The notes under the pieces were generated by a model. The model did not search any database. It was not told where the DNA came from and was given only the letters and a program-made list of their open reading frames with translations. From NCBI RefSeq assembly GCF_045062745.1, contig NZ_JBJGED010000001.1, forward strand, positions 484,638 through 548,637: a DNA stretch of 64,000 bases, read 5' to 3'. Both the position numbers and the translations under genes were made by a program. This document shows, in pieces, positions 8,625 through 16,379 of this stretch; position 1 is the first letter of the stretch; each line of letters begins with the position of its first letter. The stretch comes from Paenibacillus_AA sp045062745. Lineage in GTDB: Bacteria; Bacillota; Bacilli; Paenibacillales; NBRC-103111.

Positions 8625-9629
8625 TTAAACCGCTTGGCCTGACAACGCTTGATTCACGACCGCCTGGATCGGCTCGGGCTTGCCGGATTTCAGCGACTCC
8701 ATCGCTTGCAGAATCATTAACGTGGCATACAGCCCGTCTACATGGTCGATCATCGGAGGCGTATCCTCTTGAATGCATTGCAGGAACGCACGGTTTTCCT
8801 CCAAGAAGCCGGATTCGCTTCCTTTGTAGACGACGGTTTCCTGCCCGGCTTCCTGATAGGTTAACGTCGTTAACCGGTCGTTCAGCGTAATCGACTTGTT
8901 CTCCGCGAACAGCTGCATGAAGAACTTGCTCGTCTGTTCCGGGCAGCGGCAGTCCCCTTGCACCAGGTTCCCCGCCGCGCCGTTCGAGAAGCGGTAGACC
9001 GCCACGAGGTTGTCGACCACACCCGACGGCTGATAGTAGTTGCCGCCCGCCGCGTACACTTCGACCGGCTCCGCACCCGTCACGTAACGCAAGATGTCGG
9101 CGGAATGACAGCCTTGGCTGAGCACGTTGCCTCCGCCTTTCACCGGATCGTTCGCCCACATCCCGTCCGCCCAACGATTGTCCATCATCTGCATCGTCAC
9201 GACGAGCGGCTCCGGAATGAGCTCCTTCGCTTTCCACAGCATGTCGTAGTACCGCATCTTGAACGCGGTGAACAGCTTTTTGCCGCTCTTGCCGACCGCC
9301 TCCCCGATGCGCAGACAATCCTCCAGGCTCATCGCGAGCGGTTTTTCCACCAGCACATGCTTCCCCGCCTCCAGCGCCCGGATACTGAGCTCCGCATGGG
9401 TGTCGTGCAAGGTTGTAATGTACAACGCGTCGATGGAGGGGTCATCCATGAGCCTCTGGACGTCGCTCGTCGCATAGTCGCCTCCGAACCGCTCCAGCAG
9501 CTTCCGGGCATTCTCCTCGAACACGTCGCAATAGGCGGCGACGGTCATCCCGTCCAGCTGCTGGATGCATTCCGCATGCGTTCTGCCCAGATTGCCGCAC
9601 CCGATGATCCCGACTTTTACTTGCTTCAT
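8625..9629 (-). CDS. Gfo/Idh/MocA-family oxidoreductase (first gene of pair)
   Basis: About 334 residues. The ATG at 9629 has AGGTG six bases upstream and gives MKQVKVGIIGCGNLG; a GTG at 9638 is possible. Visible features are the NAD-binding GCGNLG, the catalytic-lysine motif VEKPLAMS near residue 95 and GGGNVLSQGCHSADILRYVTG, which carries the conserved histidine of the active site. It lies divergent from a GntR/solute-binding fusion gene, from which it is separated by a 229-bp region with repeated CTGTACAT sites, so control by that regulator is likely. Confidence 0.85.
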   Translation of the reverse strand: MKQVKVGIIGCGNLGRTHAECIQQLDGMTVAAYCDVFEENARKLLERFGGDYATSDVQRLMDDPSIDALYITTLHDTHAELSIRALEAGKHVLVEKPLAMSLEDCLRIGEAVGKSGKKLFTAFKMRYYDMLWKAKELIPEPLVVTMQMMDNRWADGMWANDPVKGGGNVLSQGCHSADILRYVTGAEPVEVYAAGGNYYQPSGVVDNLVAVYRFSNGAAGNLVQGDCRCPEQTSKFFMQLFAENKSITLNDRLTTLTYQEAGQETVVYKGSESGFLEENRAFLQCIQEDTPPMIDHVDGLYATLMILQAMESLKSGKPEPIQAVVNQALSGQAV

Positions 9630-9658
9630 GATGGTCACCTGTCCTTTATTGGCCCCTG

Positions 9659-9792
9659 CTGTACATCGCGCAGGATTGGTATGGTGTGCTTTGTATTCTG
9701 CTGTACATATTGCTGTATAATTACGGCATCAGTTTACTTACGGGGCTAAATGCTGTCAATGGCTATTTTGTATAAATCACTTTACTGTACAT
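9659..9792. promoter_or_regulatory. divergent control region with three CTGTACAT repeats
   Basis: CTGTACAT occurs at 9659-9666, 9701-9708 and 9785-9792, with a related CTGTATAA at 9713-9720. The TGTACA core is palindromic. The sites lie between the Gfo/Idh/MocA operon and the divergent fusion-regulator gene, two of them downstream of the operon's putative -10. They are probable operators of that regulator (inference). Confidence 0.5.
9731..9759 (-). promoter_or_regulatory. promoter of the Gfo/Idh/MocA operon
   Basis: Minus-strand consensus TTGACA (9759-9754), 17 bases, TAAACT (9736-9731), roughly 100 bases before the first dehydrogenase gene. Confidence 0.5.
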
Positions 9793-9858
9793 CATAACTC
9801 TCATTCGGTATGATTGAGGTATGAACGAGAGTAATGAACTCAGCAAGGGAGAGCGAAG

Positions 9859-11262
9859 ATGGAGAAGCGAAATCCGCGCAGCCGCGCTACATTCTCAGCC
9901 CGTCTGCAGGAGATGGTCCTGGACTTGCGGCAGCAGATCGCCGACGGCGACTACAAGCCGGGGGACTATCTTCCTGCGGAGACGGAGCTGGTGGAGAAGT
10001 ACAACCTGAGCAACAAGTCGGTGCGCAAAGGGCTGGATCAGCTACTGGCGGAAGGATGGATCGTGAAGATCAATCGGGTCGGCAGCCAAGTGACGAACCG
10101 CGCGGCGGAGACGCTTACGGTGACGCTCGGCACGTATGGCACGATCGAGCGCGATTTCCATCTCACCGCGCTGCTGGAGGACTTCCAAGCGCTTCATCCC
10201 GGCCTCCGGGTGAAGACCGTCCGGCTCTCGACCGTGGAGTACCAAGGTTTCAATCGGGACTACCTGCAGAGCGGATTGGTCGACGCCCTCACGATCAACA
10301 ATATGGATTTCATGTGCAGCGAGCATAGCGGGTCGACTCGACTCTTGGAGCCGCTCACGCCCGACCCGGGGGTGTACGGGTTCGCGAGCGAGGCTTTCGA
10401 GTCCGGGGGCTTGCTGCTGGCGAGGCCGATCGTCTTCTCGCCGGTGCTGCTCGCGTACAATCGCGAGCATTTTCGCCAGGCGGGCGTCCCGGAGCCGGAC
10501 GGCAGCTGGACCTGGGCGGAGGCGCTCAAGCACGCCGCGACGCTGACCGTGCCGGGCGAGCGGCACGGCCTGTACTTCCACCTGCTGTCGGACAACCGCT
10601 GGCCGGCCTTCCTGCTCCAGAGCGGTCTCCGCTTCGAGCCGGACGCGGGCGGCTTCGTGGAGCTGCACGACACGCGACTCCTCGAGAGCATCCGGTTGTG
10701 CAAACGGATTATTACGGATCCCCGCGTGTTCCCGAACTACATGTCCGAGAACAGCCATGACGTGAACGAGCTGTTCATGCAGGGCAAAGTCTCGATGATC
10801 CTGACCAACTACATGACCCTTAACGAGATTAAGCATTCCGCGATCGATTACGACATCTCGCCCTTACCTTACTTGTACGAGCCCCGCTCGCTGATGACCG
10901 TAATCGGGGTGGCCGTGAACGTGGCGGCGAAGCACAAGGAGGCGGCGAAGCAGCTAGTAGACTACCTCGCCTCGACGCGAGCGCAGGCGATTCTGCGGCG
11001 CGACACGCTCAGCCTGCCGGCGCGCAAGCGGGTGGCGGAGGCTCCGGCGGACCCGGCTCCAGAAGCGATGAACCGGCCGGCGCGGTACTATTTGTTCCGA
11101 GAGATCATGGCCTCCTACCGGCTGCACCGGGAGCTGAACTTCCCGCTCCGGACGTTCGCTCTGCTCCGGCAGCAGCTGAAGAAGTATTGGGCCGGCATCC
11201 TTACCGAGGAAGAGCTGTGCGAGCAGGTGCGCGGGCTGTGGCTGGACGATTTGGGGGAGTGA
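9859..11262 (+). CDS. GntR DNA-binding domain fused to a cytoplasmic solute-binding-protein domain (copy 2)
   Basis: 467 residues; GGGAGA precedes the ATG. Residues about 8-75 are a GntR winged helix (PGDYLPAETELVEKY, KSVRKGLDQLLAEGWI, VGSQV). The rest is solute-binding-protein-like (DFHLTALLEDFQALHPGLRV, RPIVFSPVLLAYNREHF, SWTWAEALKHAATL). No signal peptide or membrane segment is present. Its C-terminal tail (YYLFREIMASYRLHRELNF) matches that of copy 1 (NYHMFRHIIPTFRLHKDLKM), showing common descent. It is divergent from the two Gfo/Idh/MocA genes, the classic layout of a local sugar-responsive regulator. Confidence 0.85.
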   Translation: MEKRNPRSRATFSARLQEMVLDLRQQIADGDYKPGDYLPAETELVEKYNLSNKSVRKGLDQLLAEGWIVKINRVGSQVTNRAAETLTVTLGTYGTIERDFHLTALLEDFQALHPGLRVKTVRLSTVEYQGFNRDYLQSGLVDALTINNMDFMCSEHSGSTRLLEPLTPDPGVYGFASEAFESGGLLLARPIVFSPVLLAYNREHFRQAGVPEPDGSWTWAEALKHAATLTVPGERHGLYFHLLSDNRWPAFLLQSGLRFEPDAGGFVELHDTRLLESIRLCKRIITDPRVFPNYMSENSHDVNELFMQGKVSMILTNYMTLNEIKHSAIDYDISPLPYLYEPRSLMTVIGVAVNVAAKHKEAAKQLVDYLASTRAQAILRRDTLSLPARKRVAEAPADPAPEAMNRPARYYLFREIMASYRLHRELNFPLRTFALLRQQLKKYWAGILTEEELCEQVRGLWLDDLGE

Positions 11263-11277
11263 TGGGCGAAGTTGGGT

Positions 11278-11366
11278 GGTTGCGGGGCTGTAGAGTAGAA
11301 AATCTACTTTGGAGCTCGGAAGTCGGTCGGTTGCGGGGCTGTAGAGTAGAAAATTTACTTTGGAGC
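11278..11366. repeat. two direct copies of a 38-bp unit with internal mini-hairpin
   Basis: Copies at 11278-11315 and 11329-11366 (51 bp apart) are identical except for one C/T change. Each starts GGTTGCGGGGCTG and contains AGTAGAAAATCTACT, a 6-bp palindromic arm around AAA. They lie between the stop codon of the fusion regulator and the shared terminator. They may belong to a dispersed intergenic repeat family; this cannot be tested within one window. Confidence 0.7.
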
Positions 11367-11378
11367 GGCCGGCTGGCA

Positions 11379-11408
11379 AAGAGGGCATCCCGCCAGGGAT
11401 GCCCTCTT
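11379..11408. terminator. bidirectional terminator between convergent genes
   Basis: A perfect 13-bp stem (AAGAGGGCATCCC / GGGATGCCCTCTT) with a 4-base loop lies between the plus-strand regulator and the minus-strand flagellin, so it can serve both. Confidence 0.8.
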
Positions 11409-11415
11409 GTTGTCC

Positions 11416-14250
11416 TTATTTCAGCAGCTGCAGCACGCCCTGCGGCTGTTGGTTCGCTTGCGCCAGCATTGCTTGCGCGGCCTGCGACAGGATGTTGTCC
11501 TTCGTGAAGCCGAGCATCTCCTTGGCCATGTCGACATCGCGGATGCGTGACTCGGATGCCGTCAAGTTCTCGCTCGAGGTGCCGAGGTTCTGGATCGTAT
11601 GCTCGAGCCGGTTTTGCGCCGCGCCCAGCTTGGCCCGCTCCGTCGAGACGAACTCGACGGCATTGTTAATGACGCTAATCGCCGACTGCGAGGAATTGGA
11701 GGTCGACACGTCAACGGCGGTCAGCCGCAGCGCCCCCAGGCTCACATTGTTGATGTCGAGCGTCAGCGTCTGCCCTTGGTTGGCCCCGATCTGCATCGAG
11801 AGCGACCGGTCGGAGCTCGCGTTCTGCGCTTGACGCGTCACCGCGAACGTGTTGAACACCCGGTTGAACGCGGACACGCCGCTAGAATCGGTAGCCGATC
11901 GCTGCGCAGTGAACGTGAGGTTCGAGATGTCCTTCGTCTCGCCCGTAGCTCCACGGATTACGATCTTGCCTTGGAGCAGGTCCAGGGACACCGCTGCCCC
12001 GCGGAACTCGTCCAGCTTGCGCAGCGCCCCGAGCAGCTCGCCCAATGTGGACCCAGACCCCACCTGGAACTCGGTCTCGAAGCCTTCCCCGTTCTGCGAG
12101 CCGGTAATCTTGATCACATGGCCCGTCTTCAGCCCGAGCCCATTGCCGTCGGAATCGGCGAGCTCGCTGAGCGGAGTGGCGTTCGTGATTGATTGGGCGA
12201 TCGCATCGCTGCCCACCCGGATCTCGTTCGGTGCACCGGAGTAGCCGGTCGACGAGGTAACGGTAGCGGCACCGAACAGCGCAGTAGCTCCCGTGACGCC
12301 GGCTCCTCCATTCGAGAGTTCGAACTTCGAAGCCCGTGCATTACTGCTGATCGTCAGTACTTCCTTCGGCGGGACGCTCGCCCACTTCACGGTCAAGGCT
12401 CCTTCTCCGAAGGCGGCGTTGATCTCCCCCTGCAAGGCTGTTAGGAACGCATCGCGGGATGTATTGTCATTCCCCGGAACGGTCGTCGTGTTCACATTCT
12501 GATTGCCCAGATCGATGGTAACCGTCTTGTTCCCCAGCGTAATGTTAAGCTTGCGATTCGCGGCCGTCGTCAAGTCGATCCCGGCCGCGATATTCGTGAA
12601 CGAAGCGCTCGAGTTCAGATCGCCCGCCGAATCGGCGAAGCCGAGTACACCGAGCGCGGTCCGGGTCAGAGGGTTCGGATCCCCCACCTCTACCCTTGTG
12701 CTTGCCCCCGACTTGTACGTCGCGAACGTAAGCCTACCTTGCTCGTCCAAATAAGCGAACACTTCATTCGCCAGCGCCGGATGCGTGCCGAGCTGATTGT
12801 TGATCTCATCCAGCAGCTTCTGAACCGGCGCATACGTCCCCGCGTTCAGTGTAATCGTCTCCGGCTCCCCGCCGTTCACGCGAATCGTGAATTGGTCATT
12901 CACGCCTTCCCCTATATAAGTGCCGCCTTTGTTCGCAATGATATGATCGGCACCCTTGATGTTAATATTCGTAACCGGCGTTCCGGCCGGCGCGTTCACC
13001 GGCGATCCGCCCAGGAGGGTGGTGGCAAATGTGCCTCCACTGTCGGCTATACTGAATGTGGCCGTCCCAATGGCAGTGTAGAAGCTCAGCTTGTGTGTAC
13101 CGTCATCCTTCACTTGGATAATGTCTTTCCCAAACTGGGTGTCCATCGCCGTTTGAAGGGCAGTAACTAGGTCCGGCAACGAATAGGTGCCACCCGCGGT
13201 CAGCCCCGCATCCGTCACAACATTCACAGTTAGGGTTGAGTTGCCTAGAATTACACTCAGATCATTGTTGGCTGCCACAGCGTCTAGAGTTACCGTCGGA
13301 GGCAGATTGACCGTCCCGGTCAACACCGGAGCCTTCGCGGCATACCCCATCGCCATCAGGGCGGATTGGGAAGCTGTTCCGGGATTCGACAAACTGACTG
13401 AAATCGAGCTATTGCTCCCCGTCGCCACCGTTTGAACCATTAACCGACCATCCGGGCTGGACTGAAATGAAACTTGGTTAAGTTCATTGACCCAATCCGT
13501 ACCCACCGATACCTGCACGGCACTATTCAAGGCACTGATAAATTCCGCTTTCGTATAGCCGCGAGCGGGGCTGGCTGGGATGGACACAGGATTGTATACG
13601 GACCCGTTAATTGAAATGCTGAACTGGTCGTTAAGCCCGGTCTGAACCACAATCGGCTCCATCAGCGGCTCGCCCGCCATCTGCGTGTACCCCGTACCGG
13701 GCTGCCCCGGCGTGGCCTCCCGCATCGGGACGGCATAGCCGGCCTTGGCGGTCGCGGAGGTAGCCGGAATGTCCGCCTGATCGAGCATGGCGGAGAGCAC
13801 TTCCGTCCCCTGCGCCTCCTTCTTGCCGCTCAAGCTGCCGTTCAGCAGCTTCTTCGTATTGAACTCGGTCGTCGTCGCGACCCGGTCGATCTCGGTCTTG
13901 AGCTGCGCCACTTCCTTCTGCAGCTGCTCGCGGTCCGAATCGGTCATCGTACCGTTCGCCGATTGCACCGCCAGCTCCCGCATCCGCTGCAGGATGTTTT
14001 GTGTCGAGCCCATCGCGCCTTCGGCGGTCTGGATGAGCGAGATCGCATCCTGCGCATTGCGGGACGCCTGATCGAGACCGCGAATCTGCCCGCGCATCTT
14101 CTCGGAGATCGCGAGCCCGGCCGCGTCGTCGCCGGCGCGGTTGATGCGATAGCCGGACGACAGCTTCTCGAGCGCTTTGCCGACGGCCGTATTATTCGTG
14201 GAGGCTTGCCGCTGCGTATTCCCGGCAGCCAGATTATGATTGATTCGCAT
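11416..14250 (-). CDS. very long flagellin with duplicated central modules
   Basis: 944 residues. AGGTG lies seven bases before the ATG at 14250, giving the canonical flagellin start MRINHNLAA; upstream codons are not part of the protein. Residues 1-140 form the D0/D1 N-terminus (LSSGYRINRAGDDAAGLAIS, RMRELAVQSANGT, EFNTKKLLNG). The last 100 residues form the D1/D0 C-terminus (ESRIRDVDMAKEM, ILSQAAQAMLAQANQ, ending VLQLLK). Ordinary flagellins have about 270-500 residues. Here some 690 residues of surface domain separate the ends, built from four related segments starting around NDQFSISING, NDLSVILGNS, NDQFTIRVNG and NRKLNITLGN. No HExxH site of flagellinolysin type was seen. No other flagellar genes are near. 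Confidence 0.92.
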   Translation of the reverse strand: MRINHNLAAGNTQRQASTNNTAVGKALEKLSSGYRINRAGDDAAGLAISEKMRGQIRGLDQASRNAQDAISLIQTAEGAMGSTQNILQRMRELAVQSANGTMTDSDREQLQKEVAQLKTEIDRVATTTEFNTKKLLNGSLSGKKEAQGTEVLSAMLDQADIPATSATAKAGYAVPMREATPGQPGTGYTQMAGEPLMEPIVVQTGLNDQFSISINGSVYNPVSIPASPARGYTKAEFISALNSAVQVSVGTDWVNELNQVSFQSSPDGRLMVQTVATGSNSSISVSLSNPGTASQSALMAMGYAAKAPVLTGTVNLPPTVTLDAVAANNDLSVILGNSTLTVNVVTDAGLTAGGTYSLPDLVTALQTAMDTQFGKDIIQVKDDGTHKLSFYTAIGTATFSIADSGGTFATTLLGGSPVNAPAGTPVTNINIKGADHIIANKGGTYIGEGVNDQFTIRVNGGEPETITLNAGTYAPVQKLLDEINNQLGTHPALANEVFAYLDEQGRLTFATYKSGASTRVEVGDPNPLTRTALGVLGFADSAGDLNSSASFTNIAAGIDLTTAANRKLNITLGNKTVTIDLGNQNVNTTTVPGNDNTSRDAFLTALQGEINAAFGEGALTVKWASVPPKEVLTISSNARASKFELSNGGAGVTGATALFGAATVTSSTGYSGAPNEIRVGSDAIAQSITNATPLSELADSDGNGLGLKTGHVIKITGSQNGEGFETEFQVGSGSTLGELLGALRKLDEFRGAAVSLDLLQGKIVIRGATGETKDISNLTFTAQRSATDSSGVSAFNRVFNTFAVTRQAQNASSDRSLSMQIGANQGQTLTLDINNVSLGALRLTAVDVSTSNSSQSAISVINNAVEFVSTERAKLGAAQNRLEHTIQNLGTSSENLTASESRIRDVDMAKEMLGFTKDNILSQAAQAMLAQANQQPQGVLQLLK

Positions 14251-14404
14251 TATGCTGCACCTGCCTTGAGTAAGAAAAAAGTGGATGAAAGCAAGAGCCG
14301 TCAAGTTGTTCTAAATGGTTTGTCGGAAAATAGGCGCGCAGAATGAAGAGCTAGGCCACGATTTGTATACTTTTAGGCCTAAAGTCGTACCGCGTACAAA
14401 CGAC

Positions 14405-14442
14405 AAAACGGCCCGAACCCGCGGTCAGGTCCGTGCCGTTTT
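14405..14442 (-). terminator. terminator of the NlpC/P60 gene
   Basis: Minus-strand hairpin with outer arms AAAACGGC / GCCGTTTT and inner arms CGGACC / GGTTCG, followed by T residues, 13 bases after the stop codon. Confidence 0.75.
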
Positions 14443-14455
14443 CCCTTAGACTTCC

Positions 14456-15319
14456 TTACATGACGCGCTTCGCGCCGATGAAACGCTTGCCCCAATAGCT
14501 GCTCGTAATCGAATCGATCTTCACCCCGCTCGAGGTCGTCGAGGAGATGAACAGCTCATTCCCCAAGTAGATGCCCACATGCGTAGTGGAACCGCCGATG
14601 CTGAAGAACACGAGATCGCCGGGCGCTAACCCGACGGTCGAATAGCCGGCACTGTCGTACATCCCCCGGGACGTCCGAGGCAGGTCGATGCCGTACTGAT
14701 CGAACACGTAATTGACGAAGCCGGAGCAATCGAAACCGGCAGGCGTCGTACCGCCCCATTGATAGCGGATGCCGAGGTACGTCTGCGCCGTTTCCAACAG
14801 CAGGTCGGTCGAGGACTTCTTCGGCGGGGCGTACCAGGCCGGGGCATGATAGCTGCCATCCAGACTCAGGATCGCGATCCGGTTATCATTATCCCACTGC
14901 ACGAGATAACCGAGGCTCTCCGAGACGAACCGAAGCGGCACATACGTCGCACTGTTCATGAACGCGGGTGCCGTCTCCAGCTTCACGGATTTCCCGTTCA
15001 CGGTCGCATCCGGCGAGCCGGTGCGCAGGCTGATCGATCGCTTGCCGTCGCTCATCGTGAGGCTGACGGTCGAGCCTTGCATGCTGTAATCGAGCTTGAA
15101 GCCGATCTGCTCGGCTACCGCACGAAGAGGAACGAGCACCGAGCCGGCAGGGCTCATGACCGGCCCGGTTTCCGGGAAGGAGACGAGCGAGTCGTTCACT
15201 TGCATCTTCACGTCATCCGCCGGAGCAGCGGAGGCGTCGGACGGCGCACCCGCATACAGCAAGGCGGCCAGTCCCAACGTGGCGCAGGACATCGCCACGG
15301 GTTTGAACCATTTCTTCAA
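14456..15319 (-). CDS. exported NlpC/P60 peptidoglycan endopeptidase with copper-amine-oxidase-like domain
   Basis: 287 residues starting at a TTG with a perfect AGGAGGG eight bases upstream. Signal peptide (ending near SDASA), then a copper-amine-oxidase-like domain (residues about 35-155: GSVLVPLRAVAEQIG, ATYVPLRFVSESLG), then an NlpC/P60 cysteine peptidase (about 170-287). Catalytic Cys198 (FDCSG) and His247 (THVGIYLG) are present. The third, polar residue, usually His in the FIHAS motif, is Ser259 (FISS). It likely cleaves D-Glu-gamma-meso-A2pm-type stem-peptide bonds in the wall. Expression is controlled by the c-di-AMP riboswitch immediately upstream. Confidence 0.9.
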   Translation of the reverse strand: MKKWFKPVAMSCATLGLAALLYAGAPSDASAAPADDVKMQVNDSLVSFPETGPVMSPAGSVLVPLRAVAEQIGFKLDYSMQGSTVSLTMSDGKRSISLRTGSPDATVNGKSVKLETAPAFMNSATYVPLRFVSESLGYLVQWDNDNRIAILSLDGSYHAPAWYAPPKKSSTDLLLETAQTYLGIRYQWGGTTPAGFDCSGFVNYVFDQYGIDLPRTSRGMYDSAGYSTVGLAPGDLVFFSIGGSTTHVGIYLGNELFISSTTSSGVKIDSITSSYWGKRFIGAKRVM

Positions 15320-15331
15320 CCAGCTTTCCCT

Positions 15332-15546
15332 CCTAGTGCCTCCGAGGTTAGGTGTCGGGTTCGGGAAGAGAGTGTTCCCTAGCGTGTCGCTCCTGCACGG
15401 AGCGGCTTCGCATTCACCCCACTAGCGCATTCGCGGCCTTAGGCCGGAAGGCGCATGGGAAAGAAAAGGCCGACAGGACCTGCCTAAGCGCCCGTCAGCT
15501 TCTTTCCATCGGTCCCCCGTACCGGTCGTTCGGTACGACCGGATTC
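15332..15546 (-). ncRNA. c-di-AMP riboswitch (ydaO/yuaA leader)
   Basis: The minus-strand leader shows the conserved ydaO/yuaA blocks in order: CCGAACGACCGGTACGGGGG (about 15534-15515), GGGGTGAATGCG (15420-15409), TAGGGAACACTCTCTTCCCG, and CCCGACACCTAACCTCGG followed by AGGCA. The Shine-Dalgarno AGGAGGG (15334-15328) follows directly, so ligand binding can affect both termination and translation. The gene behind it is a wall endopeptidase, the commonest target class of this OFF-switch. Confidence 0.88.
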
Positions 15547-15646
15547 GGCTTGATTATGTTGCGTTTCTGTTAGTAAGGCTAGCATAGGAATGAATTGGTT
15601 TCAATATCAAAATGCTGGGAAAACGCTGCCATTCCGCCCAAATCCG

Positions 15647-16294
15647 CTATTCGAAGACAAATGTTCCAAATCGTCGCGGGATATGGAAGCGGACGATGCC
15701 CGTAGGGGACCAAGCGGTATACTCGTCCTCGTCGCGGTTCGGGCTACGGTCGATGCGATACAGGTTGGTCCTCCACTCGTCGCCGGGCTGGATGGACTTC
15801 CCGTTCAGCAGATCCACTGCGGGAATCGCGATCTCGTAGACGACCCGCCGATTCGCCAGATCCACACTCACCGAGGAAGCCAGCTCCGCGCTGTCCCAGG
15901 ACGTGTCCACTTGAATCGAAGCGCCCTTCGGATCAGACAAGTCATTGACGATCTTGGCGTCGAACAGGACGCCGGCCGGGCTGAACTCGAATTCAAAATA
16001 CCGCGTCAGATCCCCGTCAACCGACATAAACACTTCTACTACGTCCTCTTCGTAGATCGGGTCGTCACGCTGCGTCATCGTGCTGAGGATATAGTCGTCC
16101 TCGCATTCGAACCGGTAATACACGCCCCAGTCGTTCCAGGCTGCGCGGACGCGCGTACCGAGCCGCGGCTCACCGCCGCTCACCACCTCGAGCAGCTCCA
16201 CCTGCTCGGCCCGCTCCCACAACGACGCTCCCAACGGAAGCGACAGCTTCCCCTCCGCCGGCAGCCGGCGGCATATGTACTTGGCTTCGCTCAT
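15647..16294 (-). CDS. carbohydrate-binding family 9-like protein
   Basis: 215 residues, no signal peptide; GGAGGAG precedes the ATG. The sequence resembles the CBM9-like beta-sandwich family: VRAAWNDWGVYYRFECEDD, EEDVVEVFMSVDGD, YFEFEFSPAGVLFDA, YEIAIPAVDLLNG and PGDEWRTNLYRID. These proteins often sit in sugar-degradation loci, here downstream of fusion regulator copy 3 and the large heparinase gene. Lack of an export signal suggests it binds or modifies saccharides inside the cell. The specific ligand is unknown. Confidence 0.75.
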   Translation of the reverse strand: MSEAKYICRRLPAEGKLSLPLGASLWERAEQVELLEVVSGGEPRLGTRVRAAWNDWGVYYRFECEDDYILSTMTQRDDPIYEEDVVEVFMSVDGDLTRYFEFEFSPAGVLFDAKIVNDLSDPKGASIQVDTSWDSAELASSVSVDLANRRVVYEIAIPAVDLLNGKSIQPGDEWRTNLYRIDRSPNRDEDEYTAWSPTGIVRFHIPRRFGTFVFE

Positions 16295-16379
16295 AACCTA
16301 CTCCTCCTTCAACTGGATATGACAAGCAAAGCGTATCATGTTGAAATCGCCGTCCGCAACTACAAAAGAGGCGCCAAGC

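Noticed and set aside
10042..10836. 264-codon minus-strand frame
   Set aside because: Antisense shadow of the GntR/solute-binding fusion gene, with no domain and no ribosome-binding site.
14251..14400. Possible sigma-D promoter (CCGACAAA) in front of the flagellin gene
   Set aside because: The -10-like element has no TAAA about 15 bases upstream, so the match is too weak to report as a promoter.
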